64,000 nucleotides of DNA from Typhlomys cinereus (GCA_023101885.1 JALPQD010000213.1:2117001-2181000); one strand, 5' to 3'. Counted from the stretch's first letter, positions 46,198 to 58,312 are shown. The notes: a model not told the origin generated them from the sequence alone. Translations and numbers: made by a program.

Positions 46198-46202
46198 CCT
46201 TT

Positions 46203-46420
46203 GTTTTGTGGTTTATTAAAGTATAGCTAGCAGCTGGCTGACCCTCTCTCTCTATCTCCTGACTGGCAAATACAAGGGACCATCTGATTTTCTGCCCCTG
46301 CCACTATGCCTTCCTACCATGAGGGACTGTATCCTTCTGGAACTATTAGCCCAAGTTAACCCTTTTCCTCTTAAGTCTTTGGTCATCATCTATTGCGGCA
46401 AAGAGAAAGTGATTAAGACA
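46203..46420 (+). mobile_element. 3' part of an MaLR/ERVL-type LTR
   Basis: 'gccttcctaccatgagggactgtatccttctggaactattagccc' and 'tctattgcggcaaagagaaagtgattaagaca' resemble the 3' half of rodent LTRs. The 5' half is missing where the 424-bp LTR lies. Confidence 0.55.
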
Positions 46421-47230
46421 CTGATCTCCTTCTCTTTCTCCACAGGAGTCACAACTTCTTGAAAAGTGTATGTCATCAGAGAGTTGTATATTATTGTTTT
46501 GTCCAATTCTTTCCACAAATTTCACTTTTAAAGTCACTTCTGGTTACACTTGCCTCACGACAGTTAGATGTAACCTATCACACTGGATGACAAAATCACA
46601 AATGTGAGCAACCGACAAGTGAAGAGTCTGCATTCCAGTTACTGATGCCAATACATAGTTATGTCTATCACATATACTTTATTTATCCCTCTGCTGAAGG
46701 TTGTGTTACTTTGGACACACACATAAAACCTGTATGCTATATGAAGTCAAACAATTATGAAAAATCATGTTGGAATCTGTGTATCCCACAATTACATAGC
46801 ACAGATAACTTTGGAAAATATAACAGAAAAAAGTTACTGAAATTATACCAAAAGGTTTTGTTCCTATCAGAACCTTAAGGATCTTTGAAATATGGAGTTA
46901 AGAAAGCCAGATAATCTACAGCTAAATGGACGGGTAATACTTGATCACTAAACTTATTTGTTTAGTTTTAAAAGCATCCAAAAGAAAATCAGAGAATATA
47001 CACTTTCACTCTATTTCGGTGTACATAGGCTTTATCAAGTATTTTGATCTGTTCATTGTCATTCCACGGAAACCTCTCTCCAAACACAGCTGATGGATAT
47101 TTATTAAACTAATATGCACTAAATCTGAGGCAAAACTCAAATGCAGAAAAACTCCTAGGAAATAAATGCCTATGTTGATTTTTATACACAGAATTTTGGA
47201 GGGGATATACAGAGGGTGGGTACTAGTTAG
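46421..47230. other. Unique DNA, no gene seen
   Basis: No recognised exon or repeat. Confidence 0.45.
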
Positions 47231-47575
47231 ATATGGGTATGAACTTGACAACTGAAGGCCGAGGCTTTGGGCACATCTGTCAAGAATTGTTAGTTAAGAA
47301 AAGGCCTGAGCAAACCTGTGGTAGATTATGTGGGAAGGTACTCAGCCCATGGTAGGTTGAACATTCCCTAGGCAAGTGGATAAGATGGAGAAAGCTAACT
47401 AGTACTTTGGGCATGCTTCAGCATATTGGCATACAGGCATTCTGGCAAGTGAGGAAATCTGCCTCTCTCAGATCTATCTGTGAATATGCTGTGTTCAGTT
47501 GCCTCAGCTCCTGATGGTGGTGTAAATTTACCAGCCAAGCTGGACTGTGAATTGCAACTAGAATTGTAATTCTAT
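47231..47575 (+). mobile_element. Degenerate ERVL-like LTR
   Basis: 'gagcaaacctgtggtagattatgtgggaaggtactcagcccatggtagg' and 'ctaggcaagtggataagatggagaaagc...gcatgcttcagcatattggc' follow the same order as the LTRs at 18340-18691 and 12104-12527 (reversed), but more diverged. Confidence 0.6.
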
Positions 47576-48320
47576 AATTTCTCCCCCCCCCAAAAAAAAA
47601 GAGAAATAAAGAACTTTTAGGGATTGGTGAGCAAAGTTAAGACAGCCAAAGTAATCAAAAGAAAAGAATTGTTAGAAACTAGACTATTCCAGTCTCCCTA
47701 ATATCAAGGGGAAGGGAGCTTAGCTCAACTGGGTGTCTTAGGGTGTGCCCCACAAATTCTGACCGACCTGGATATATCCTAAATGAATGGAAGGTATGCA
47801 TTGTGTCCCAGACACCATCTTTCCACTCCTTTCTTTCCCAACAAGACACAGGCAGAAGCAGCAGCGAGGCAACAGCCAGCATGTAGGTAGCAAGCCATTT
47901 GCTCTGGGCTTTTGAGTCACATAGCAGGATGTTTCTTTTCTTGTCTTCCAAGCAGGCTTTCTCTAATATTCAGGACTTTTTTCTGTTTCTCTGAAGATTC
48001 TAACTTCTGTACCACGTGGCCTTCTGTCATCTGTGAAGCATGCCTCCTCAGGGCAGCTGCCTGCATTCTCAGGCTGCAGCCATAGTCTCGGGCACTGTTG
48101 TTTTCTGTTTTAAAGTAAGTGTAACTAGACGGGCCCAAATACCCCTAGACTTGTATCAGAACCTTACAGAAGCTTGCAATAAAAGGAGAAAGCAATCCAA
48201 GGCTCTTCAGAATCGAATTAACCAGGCTTCCCTGGAGGGTGGGCCTAGTGGATCATTACAGTTCAGAGTCATCACACCATGAAAAACTGCAAAGTGAACT
48301 TCAAAGGACATGGAAGGAAC
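47576..48320. other. Unassigned DNA, no gene
   Basis: A C-run/A-run junction is at 47583-47600. Frames of 73-90 codons are not recognisable. Confidence 0.4.
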
Positions 48321-48655
48321 TGGTGGAAGAGGTCTGGGGAGGCTCTGAGTTTGGATCCACAGAGTCTGCCTCACAATCAGACTGTCCTGAGAGCCAATGT
48401 CCGTAACACCTGTACTGGGTGAGGGGAGACAGAGAGATCCCTAGAGCTCACTGATCAGCCAGATGAGCGGTTGACAAACCCCAGGCTCAGTGGGAGACCC
48501 TACCTGGAAAAGTATGGTAGAAAGAAGCCAAGAAAGAAGCCTCTGTTCTCTATATTCACTCACATTTTCAGGTGCATGTGCACCTACGAGTACATACCTT
48601 ACATTCTCCATATTCCCAAAAGTGTATATGGAATAAATTAAAAAAAAGAAAAAAA
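48321..48655 (+). mobile_element. B4-like SINE
   Basis: 'gaggctctgagtttggatcc' (B-box side of the ID-like head), 'gtaacacctgtactgggtgaggggagacagagagatcc', 'gctcactgatcagccagatgagcggttgacaaaccccaggctcagtgggagaccctacctgg' and an A-rich end. This is the B4 order. Confidence 0.75.
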
Positions 48656-51060
48656 GAAAGAGAAATAGGGCGAAGCACATGAAAGGAAAGAAACAGGTTT
48701 AAACTAGGAATGGAGACAGGCTCAGTGATAATAACTATAGAGACAGGTAAACCGAGGAACAGAAACTGAGACATAAAGCTATTTTCACTGAAACTGAATA
48801 TAAACCAGCTCATCTCAAACACTTAAAAAGCGATAGCAAAGTTTTGTGCTTTAAAGAGTTGTCTTCGTTTCATTTGAAATGACCCAAGGGGTGAAATGAC
48901 TCTTCTAAACTCAGTGCTTCGAGTTGCCCATCTTTATTTTTCACTTTCAAATCAATTGTTTTGGAACTAGAGACTCACTCATAGTTGGGACTAACTCTTA
49001 TCAGCCAAGAGAGTCACTCCTTCTGCCCCCTTGTTAATGGACAGAGGGCGTAAAACTTCCCAGCGGCCTTGATAACATTTCTTAAAAATAGAGTAATGCA
49101 CCACACAGCAGTGAGGGTCAGGCTGGGGCGTTCGCTGTCTGTCCTGGCCATGTGTTCTTTCGGTAGAAGGAGCAGGGCCTTGCCTGACCAGGGGGCAGCT
49201 AAGGGCACTGCAGGCCAGAACAGGTTAAGTTGTGGTCACTTTATCTCTTGTTGTTGACGCAAAGTCCTGAGGCCAAGGCCCAGGGTTTCCTGCAGAACCA
49301 TGTTTACAAGCAGGTCAAGGACTTGCAGACAGATAACCATTAGCAAAACAACTTTTCTATTGACAACAGCAAAGAAAGGTGTGTTTGCAGATGAATTATC
49401 ACTTGCTTCTTAAAGGGGAGAAAGGGAGGGGACCTCATTCAAATCCTAAATCCCTGCTTTCTTACCTCAGAACTGCGATTTTGCACAGGGGAGAGATTTC
49501 TCTCTATTCACAGTCAGCTTCAGGTTTATCTGTGGTTGATAAACATATGATGATATTCTTTTAGCCTTTGGGGACATCAGCAAATTGTTGGTTTGGTTCT
49601 TATTCAGATGAAGAAATAATCTTGTAACAGGGTTATGAAAAGTAAAGTAAATTTATAAGGAAAAATATACTTATGTATCTTGAAAAAGTTTTACAAGCAT
49701 GCCTGATTACTGTAAAAGTGGACTCTCAAAAAGAAACTAAAACCCTCTAGAAATTTCCTAATTTAAGCTGAAGATATGTTTGGTGAAGAGTAAAGACAGA
49801 ATAAGAAATAGTTCAAACCCCTTGAGGCAAGAAAATAGTAAAAAGAAAAAATCCAATGCACAACCTCAATTAAGAGATTTAAAATATGGTTATCAGAAGC
49901 AGCATGAATGACAAGATTAACTAATGAATGTGTTGTAATCATTGAACAAAGTAACACATTCGAGTTTGGGCCCCAGAAGTCTGTGGAAAACAGCTTCTCC
50001 TGGCACCTCTACATCTCAGGTTAAGGAAAGACACTTGTATTTTCCTGCCTAGAGAAAAATCTGAACTTGGGAATGTGCGCATGGGTAAATATGAGCTGTC
50101 TCATTAGAAAGATACTTCTCAATTAGCTTTCTTTTCACCCCTCCCCCTTTCTTTCGGACTCCAGCCTTCTGTCGCACAGCCACACAGACACACAGAGCCC
50201 CAAGCTCACGAAGGGTCACAAAGGTTCCTGGCGATTTCTCTCCATAGAAGTCCTAACAATGTGGCATGTGCAGCCTCCACAATGACATGCCACTCAAAGT
50301 CCCTCCCTTCAGTGTGTCCCTCCTTCTGGAGGAGACGGCAAATGTGAAAGACACCTCCCCCCTGTAAGTCTGACTTGCTTTTCTCAGAGGCCTCGGACAG
50401 CAGAATTCTTTATTCTCTTAACCAGCGATTCATTTGACTCTCAGAACAGTCTTGAAGCTCCAGTGTTGCCTATATTTCTTATTTATTTTATGTTCCCCCT
50501 GCTCTGCAAAGCATGCTTATAAAAATATTGCCGTGAACCATAAAGCCTTCTTATTAAAAGGACATTCTAAATGGTTTCATGTTTAACGTGTTTCTGTCAC
50601 TCAAATTGGAAAACTTGATGCCAAGCCTTTCCAAGCTGTTAAAGATTAGCTTGATGTAGATAAGGCTATTCCCTGAACTCATTATCTGCCTTCCAAATGC
50701 ACCTTAAGGACTCCTTAATAAAGTCAAGGTTACCTGAAGAGTATTTTACTGAAAATCCTGGAATGGCTATTAATAAATCTGCATTACAGACGGGTTATTT
50801 GGTCGCTGCCTCTCATCCATACAAAGGACTGTCTTGCCTTTTAACCGGTTTCATTAAACAAGAGGGCTATTTCTTAATCTTACATCATCAACGAATCGGT
50901 GATCATACTGATTGGAAGTGTCTGGAAATATTACTGTCGCCCACTTGTAATTAAATATAGCCTTTGCTGTATCCACCAAACAAATGTCTTTGGCTTTCAC
51001 ATTACCCTCAAATCAAAACTGCCCCTAATCTGCCTCTTTTCTATTAGTTAGCCTGATAGG
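48656..51060. other. Repeat-poor DNA; candidate conserved noncoding elements
   Basis: About 2.4 kb with no recognised transposon or exon. 48890-49370 is moderately GC-rich and holds a CTCF-like motif at 49185-49203. 50400-51000 is complex, repeat-free DNA with many short homeobox-like and nuclear-receptor-like words. No open frame stands out. Confidence 0.5.
49185..49203 (+). promoter_or_regulatory. Possible CTCF site
   Basis: 'tgaccagggggcagctaag' matches 12 of 14 core positions of the CTCF motif (the AGGGGGCAG core is intact, the first two C positions differ). It lies in repeat-free sequence. This is motif recognition only; occupancy is unknown. Confidence 0.35.
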
Positions 51061-51061
51061 T

Positions 51062-51280
51062 ACACACACACACGTGCACACACACACACACAGACATTCA
51101 CACACGTACATACACTACATATACCACACACGTATATCTTCATACCACATATACCACATTTATAGACCACACGCGCGCGCACGCACACACACACACACAC
51201 ATATACACTCCCACATATCACATATGCCACACTTACACACCATACGCGCGCACATACACACCACACAACACAACACACGT
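51062..51280 (+). repeat. CA-rich array with (CGCGCA) and CACATA variants
   Basis: Interrupted CA/TACCA repeats from 51062 to about 51280. Frames of 83-92 codons here are artefacts. Confidence 0.93.
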
Positions 51281-51290
51281 ATCCCTTTCT

Positions 51291-53172
51291 CCAATAAGAA
51301 CACAAATAGTGCCCAGCTATCACTATTTTTCATTCCAACTAAAACAAAATGAAAGTCCTTATGATCCATGGAGCAGTTGCTTGCCCGGCTCCTCAGGGTA
51401 TAATGACACAAGAGTTATGAGAGAGTTACTTGCTCAAGTTACCAGTCCAATATCACACACAGTGAATGTCACTTTTTGCCTAAGTGAGAATCGTATCTGC
51501 TCCCTCCTTACTCCTCTGTTTTTCCTCCTTCGCCTACCAAACTCAAGATCTCACTGCCATTTGGAATGTGGCTTCATTAATTTATAACAAGCCAACAGCA
51601 AGGCCAGCTCATGGCTTCTGGTCCATTCATCGTGGGATTTCCATTAGTTTGCTTTTATGGAGCACAACAAAGCTGCACGCAAATCTTCTCCTGTTGGCTG
51701 ACTAACAAAGGCGTGTTTTCATTCATTGCTCCTTTCTGACAAACCTGAGCCACACTCCGCTATTCTGTTAAGAACTCACACTGGGGAGCTTCCCAGCACT
51801 GTCTTTTCAGAAACGATTTTCTCACCTTCTGCTGATGTAAATCAAATTAAAATGCAGTGGATGTGAATCATCTGTATTTACTGATAATGTTGGACCTGTG
51901 CTAAAATCGCAAACCAAAGGCATGTAATTGCAGAACAGCGGATTACTTAGCTCCTGGGAATTATAATGCAGGGCTCCAGAGATGGCGGCTCCATGCTCTC
52001 AGAAAGAAGCGTGGAATGCTCCCTCACTGAGCCACACTTCTCAGTACCAAATTTTCGGTGCCCTCCCACATTCCTGGCTCCGTGTTCCCCCACAGTGCTT
52101 TTGTAAGAAGTAGATCAGGTTGACTGTAAAGAAAAGAGCAAAAGGTTAAGTTCTTCCAGACCCTTCCATTCAGGTTCGCTGTCCCAAACACCCCACATGT
52201 GTTGGTCTATTCTGAGAGCGAGGCAGATGGCAATCTCAGCCAGCTTCCTGCTACAGCAAGGAGGTGGAGACCACAGAAGGCCAAGGGCAAGGCGAGAGCC
52301 CGTGGGGTCCCTGATTCCTGTGCCTCCAGAGTCTGCAGCAGGCAGTCCCCTGGGAGAGACTGAAGGTGGCTCCAGGTGGTCACTTATCCCAAGACCCAAG
52401 GGACAATCTGTCTGAACTCAGCCACTGATATCACTCCTTCCCCTTAAAAAGAGGTCTAAGGGACAGAGGGTACAGACAACCCACAGCTGAACCGCTCTTG
52501 AATGCTTTTATGACCTCTATGAGGAAATCATAACAGCAGCCCAGGAAATAAAGAACATATCACTGACGTTTCAAATCAGAAATAATAGTGCCGTGTGCTT
52601 GAGCTTTCATATCTCAGCCATTTCTAGTATCTTCCTCTGTGCCTGGGTCACTGTGAAACTAAAGATATTTGCTTATTAAAATTTCCTTTAAAAATTAACC
52701 TAGATATATGTGATCAATTGCATTTTGATTTTGCTACTCAGTCATTGGCAGATACCCCGAGAGCCCAAAGAATTAGCTTTCTTCAAGACTGGCTCCCTGT
52801 CATGTTTTTTAACAATGTGCAAAGAAAGGATGGGAAGTACACTGGTCGAGGAAAGGCATTTAAGATTCTGAGTTGAACAAAGACCTAGCTCTACCATTCC
52901 CAGCCATTTTTTATTTTTGTAAAGTAAATAATAAACGTTGTTAACATGAAGAAAAACAGCACTTGGAACTTTTGTGTTACAGTTAATCATGTTTGTCACA
53001 GTTTTTCATTTGTAAAATTAGATATTATTACCTTACAATTACAATAGAAGAGTGTTCGTAACATTAGCAATTAAAAAGCAAGCTATTAAGAAGCAAGAAA
53101 ATTAAGTAAAATTAAATTTAAAATATCTAATAAAATTTTTCCCTTGATTATCTATCAAAAAATAATGACTCA
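51291..53172. other. Repeat-poor DNA; strongest candidate conserved noncoding region
   Basis: 51560-52000 is repeat-free with a rich mix of AT-type homeobox-like words, including a GGATTA OTX-like site at 51940. The rest has no recognised exon or transposon. The 94-codon frame at 52115-52399 is not recognised. Confidence 0.5.
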
Positions 53173-53430
53173 GGCTGGGGAAATGGCTCAGGGGTTATGG
53201 CTTTTGCCTCACAAATAAAAGGATTTCAGATCCTCAAATGCCACGTAAAAATTACAAAGCAGAAATGGTAGCAGCAATCTGCACTTACGGCTCCAGAAGG
53301 CCAACTCCAGAGCAGAGCAATAAGGAGATGGAACAATCCAGGATGATTCCCAAAGTCAGCTTTAGGTTTCTACAGGCATGCACTTAAGTACCCTCCAGCA
53401 CACATACAGATACCCCCCCACACACACACA
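53173..53430 (+). mobile_element. B2-like SINE (copy L), diverged
   Basis: Head 'ggctggggaaatggctcaggggtta', B-box remnant 'ggatttcagatcc', a diverged body and a CA-rich end. It is clearly older than copies A, B, C, G and N. Confidence 0.8.
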
Positions 53431-53664
53431 AGTGGAAGCAAAAAACGTTAATGACTCACTCAACTTACCTCCAAACACAAACATATATGTGACATGTGTA
53501 TGAAAATATATACACATGTACGCACAGATAGATAAATATCTATTTACATACATAGAGTATATATGGCATGCATATATATATTGCACATATATGTGTGTGT
53601 GCATAACTGAGTCTGCATCTAAACTGATATCTATCTATCTATCTATCATCTATCTATCTATTTT
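53431..53664 (+). repeat. TATA/CA-rich and (TATC)n simple repeats
   Basis: Imperfect alternating 'acatata' sequence at 53478-53605 and a TATC tetranucleotide array at 53627-53662 with one interruption. Confidence 0.92.
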
Positions 53665-54299
53665 AGTTACTTTTAATCCAAAATTATTAATGGTGCCTAA
53701 TAACACTCTAACTAACTTTGAACTCTTAAAATTGTATTATGTTTTTGTTAGAAGCTTTCAAAACTTGGTTTCTGTGTAGTTTTCCATATATCTTTGGTTT
53801 CAGATTCCCCCCCAAACCCCATCTCATCCATCCCCCTTCCCTTATCCCCCTTTTTACTTTCACGTCTTTTTTACTTAAAAGTTTGCTGCAGGTATGCTTA
53901 TCCTAGTTGCAGAGAATGTTATTATATTTGGGTTACTCAAGGTTCACCTGGTACCATACCTTTTTCTGTGATTTCATTTCCTTTTCTTATTATGAAGATA
54001 ATAAGTGCAATGAAATGATTAGTATAGATGATGTAGATATAGATATACCATTCAATTTTGTTTGTTTTTCACAAACAATTCATTCCCCCAAAGTCAAAGA
54101 TGAATATATGCTTAATGGAGATATTAACAGAGCACAGTATTGACATAAATCCAATGAGTTGTCTCATTTGTACAGACCCTAGTAACCATCATACTCTTAC
54201 CACCCTAGAACATTCCAGATCCCTCTTAATTCTCATAATCCATAGACAATGACTACGCATTAGGTTACTCTTGAAATTTCATATACACAGTGTGTTCCA
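53665..54299. other. Unassigned DNA, no gene
   Basis: A C/T-rich patch at 53804-53852 could be an old L1 tail on the minus strand, unproven. No exon. Confidence 0.35.
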
Positions 54300-54562
54300 C
54301 TGTTGCTTGTGTAGCTGAGCTGGAACAGCCAAGAGAATGTGTTAAAGAGGGAGAGTTTATTTGGTTTCTCTGTTTCAGAAGTGTCGTTCATGATGGTGAG
54401 CCAGCCTGGTGGCTTAGAGCAGTTCACAAGCATGATGGATGAGAAAGAAAATAAGCTGGGGGCCATCATAACATAATACCACCAAATTCACCCTAGTCAC
54501 CCACTTTCTCCAATTGGGCCCCATCATCGTTCATATGCCTTCTTGATACCAACTTGTTCAAA
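54300..54562 (-). mobile_element. Possible antisense MaLR-like LTR remnant
   Basis: 'gtgttaaagagggagagtttatttggtttctctgtttcagaagtg', 'ggggccatcataacataataccacc' and 'ctttctccaattgggccccatc' follow the order of an antisense, decayed LTR. Weak. Confidence 0.35.
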
Positions 54563-55352
54563 GATCATTCAATTATTTATTCTGAATCATTTCAATTCAA
54601 TTCAGAGTCTCAAAATCGAATCATGTCTGGAGGTGCCATTATGGACTAGCTGGGATATGGTTTACATATTGTTGGGGTTTTTCTTAACCAATCAGAAGGA
54701 CATTGAAGTTGGACCATCATTAGCTTCTGGCAGTGTCTATTGTTTTAAGTTTGTATTCTGTCACATGATTCATTGAGTATCATCCATGGAGCTCTGTTAT
54801 TCCTATTCCATGATTTTTTTTATTTGTTGGTATCATCTGTGAGTATGCCATAAATTAAATACCTATTTTTACTATGATTAGTTTTCTTCAGCTTCTATCT
54901 ATCATGAGTTAGGCTGCTGTGAACATTTGTACAAGCCTTTGTGTGGGCACATGGCATTGTGCAATCTTTGTGCAAAGATTCAAGATTGGATTGGAATGCA
55001 CAGGATTGCATTTATTTATTTATTCATACTCTTTATTCATAGGGTCTCATAGGGTTGCTCAATATTTGTCTTCATGAGAAACTGTCCAATGATTCTCAAG
55101 TGACTACACTAGTAAAGAGTTAAACTAACAAGGTATGAGAATCCAGTTCTATGTTTTTGTCCAGCACATATATATAATCAGATTTTACTTTTACCTCTAT
55201 GAAATGTTATCAGCATATTTTAAATTGAAATTTATATGATATCTAGACATACTAAGACCTTCTCAGTTTAATATGTTCTTGGACTAATGTTAATTTTAGC
55301 TTTTGCCTATTTTTAGTCTAATTTCTTGTTATTTTAGTTGGTTTATGGGACT
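54563..55352. other. Unique DNA, no gene seen
   Basis: No recognised exon or repeat. Confidence 0.4.
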
Positions 55353-55487
55353 ATAATTTTTTTTAAAAAAATAAAGTTTAGAAGATAGGTATTTTTCATT
55401 TGAAAAAAATAGATAAGATTATAATTTTTTTAAAAAAATAAAGTTTAGAAGATAGGTATTTTTCATTTGAAAAAAATAGATAAGATT
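55353..55487 (+). repeat. 67/68-bp tandem duplication
   Basis: Unit 1 is 55353-55420 and unit 2 is 55421-55487. They are identical apart from one T in the T-run. The unit carries a T7-8/A7 palindrome followed by 'taaagtttagaagataggt'. Confidence 0.96.
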
Positions 55488-55702
55488 ATGAGAATTTTGC
55501 TATTCTTCAGTTTTTATGATTAGTTATCATGAGCTTATTATTATGTGAAATGATCTTCTTTCACAACAAAACTGTGAGGATATTCTATATTTTCTGCTAG
55601 AAAGTGGTTCTGAGTTCAGATCTAGACTTGATTTCAAGAAACTTGTAGAATTTACTATGTCTCAAGTTGTTTTTTGTGTGTGATTAAAATCGTTTTCATC
55701 TT

Positions 55703-56530
55703 CTGGGTCTGGGATACTTCACTCAATATAATTGTTTCTAATTCCATCCATTTCCTGGCAAATTTCATTAATTCATCATTTTTGATGGCTGAGTAGTATT
55801 CCGTTGTATAAATGTACCACATTTTCCTTATCCACTTGTCAATTGTTGGACATTTGTGTTGATTTCATAACTTTGCTATTGTAAACAGTGCTGCTATGAA
55901 CATGGTTGTGCTTGTGCTAGCGAGGTGAATTTTTGCTGTATGGGGGGTTATTTCCAAAAAAATCAACAAACCATAATTCAGAACGTCAGAGATTTTATAT
56001 CAACCAGGAACTAGGCCAGCCTAATCTCTCTCCATCCTGAAGCTCAGGGAACTTTGCGGAAGAGGGGGCGGTAAGATTGTAAGAGACTAAAGATGGGGAG
56101 GAGCAGTGATATGCAAGATACTATATCCAAGTTAGGGCTGAAGCAATCATAATAGGACTTTGCATGACCTGCATAATGACCAACACATTATTGACCCCTC
56201 AAAGTCTAGCATGGACTAAAGGCACTAGGATCCTTAGAAGATAAGGATTAACAGCCACAATAGTGTTCCTATGCTTAAGGGGAACACAAGGAAGAGTTCT
56301 AGGAAATGCCACTGAGCCCTTACACCTCATTAGAGAGGAGAACCCAGAGGAAAGTTTGACATACACATTAAAGGATGCTCCAAGGATGGGGGGAGGAGGC
56401 ACTGGGAGATAGGGAGGGAATGGAGGAAAGGAAAGGGAAAGGGGAGAGTGACCAAGGGGGTCCAGGAAGGGGTGGAGGGAGGGAGGGGACTGGGGTACCT
56501 ATTAAGTTTGAATGAGCAGAAATAAAAAAA
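55703..56530 (+). mobile_element. L1 with 5' inversion (twin-primed), lineage A
   Basis: 55703-55960 is the ORF2 C-terminal region in minus orientation (compare 31700-31960). At 55961 it switches to the 3' UTR in plus orientation and runs through the G-rich tract (56383-56493) to the tail 'gcagaaataaaaaaa'. About 400 bases of the early 3' UTR are absent at the switch. Flanks share 'gttttcatctt' (55692-55702 and 56538-56548), preceded on both sides by ttaaa-type sequence, consistent with a slightly decayed target duplication. No coding capacity. Confidence 0.92.
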
Positions 56531-56548
56531 TTAAACTGTTTTCATCTT

Positions 56549-56871
56549 TGACTGTCTAATTATTCTGAAAAATAGCTATTATCAAAATGTTCCTTCCTTC
56601 TTGGAAACTGAAGGAAACACAATTATCTATAAATATTCATATCTGTGTAAATGTATTTCTTCCAGCTTTGGTTATTTATGTCTCTTCTAAGGCCAACCCT
56701 CAATGCTTTGATTATCAGAACTTTGGAAATCTTCCAATTGGCCAGCAAAATACCAATCAGGTATTAAGCAGAATATTCTTAGCTGATCTCTGAATCCCAG
56801 GAAGGGGCTGGACACAACTGACTCCAAAAATATTGTTTTCACACTTCAAAACATTCACTGTGTGAAGGGAA
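56549..56871. other. Unique DNA between two L1 copies
   Basis: No recognised exon. A 68-codon frame at 56587-56793 has no domain. Confidence 0.4.
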
Positions 56872-58312
56872 CATTCATACATTGCTGGTGGGGATGCAGG
56901 CTTATCCAGGCCACTCTGGCAATCAGTATGGCGATTTCAAAAAAAGTTAAAGATTAAAATGTCATATGACACTGCTATACCACTACTAGGAATAATTCCC
57001 TATGATGCAGCAATTCACTACAGTGACATGAGTACAACCATGTACATTGCAGCACTATTACAAGTCATGGAACTAACCCAAATGCCCAACAGTTGATGAA
57101 TGGATAATGAAAATGTGGTACATGTATACAATGGAATACTATTCAGCCATCAAAAAAGATGAATTAATGAAATTTGCTGGGAAATGGATGGAATTAGAAA
57201 AAATATATTGATTGAAATATCCCAGACATAGAAAGTTAGACTCCCTAATAAGTGGGTCCTAGTTCCAAACCCACTTAATGACATACTCAAAGGTAAATCT
57301 CTGTAATATCTACCGTAATCACAAAGGATTATTAACTGGAGGGAAGGGGAATGATGACCTCAAAAGAAAGGAGATAGGGAAAAAATAGAACACAGCCATG
57401 TATTGCATGTAGTGAGACATCTGGTGCAGCTTACTCCTACTTCCCTTCCTGGTCACTTGGGACTAAACAGGTTTGATCTCGAAAATTGTGGAAGATATAG
57501 GGACTGGCAGATAGATGGTAACCATCTGGTAAATGGGACACTGACTACCTCCCCCCCCCCACTGCTGTGTCTTACTCATATTCTTCCATCTACCTTTGAG
57601 TCTCTTCTTATATTAAGATCTTCATTTAAACAGTCTTTTATCTTTGGTTAGTAGATGACCTTGGATACCAATAGGGATGCATCCAAGGACAGTGCAGGAA
57701 AAACAAAACTGAAAACAACAAATCATAATTCAGAACACCAAAGACCATACGTTATTCACCTGGAACCAGACCAGCCAAATCTCTCACCATCATAAGGCTC
57801 AGGGAACCTTGTGGAAGAGTGGGTGGCAAGATTGTAAGAGCCTAAAGATGGGGAGGACCAATGATATGCAAGATACTCCACACAAGTTAGGGCTGCAGCC
57901 AGGATTGGACTTTGCCTGACCTGCACAATGACTGACATGTCAACCCCCCAAAATCTAGCAGGGATCACAGGGGATAAAGCTCTAGGACCCTTAGAGGCAA
58001 GGGATTAAACAGTAATAATAGAGTTCCCATACTGACAGGGAGCCCAAGAAGGGGCTTCAGGCTGTGCCACTGAGTCCTGAACCTCACTAGGGTGGAGGAC
58101 TCAGAGAGGTTCAGTGCTCACATAAATGCATGCTCCAGGAGATGGGAGGAAGGAGGGAGGCACAAGGAGAGCAGGGGAGGGAGGGTTGTGAAAGGAAGGG
58201 GGAAGAGGGGAGAGTGCAATGGGGGATGATGGGAGAGGGAAAAGGAGAGGGAGAAGAAGAGGGTGCCTATTGAGCTTGTATGATTGGGAAAAAATAAATG
58301 TGGGAGGAGAAA
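56872..58312 (+). mobile_element. 5'-truncated L1: ORF2 end plus 3' UTR, lineage B
   Basis: Collinear with 19970-21475. It has the last ~100 codons of ORF2 ('gggaacattcatacattgctggtgggga'), a non-open, frameshifted frame, then the 3' UTR and G-rich tract (58140-58262). It ends 'gagcttgtatgattggg' plus AATAAA. No target duplication was identified. Minus frames of 89-95 codons at the 3' end are shadows of the polypurine tract. Confidence 0.87.

Noticed and set aside
51048..51411. Cysteine/valine-rich frames of 83-92 codons
   Set aside because: They are translations of the CA array.
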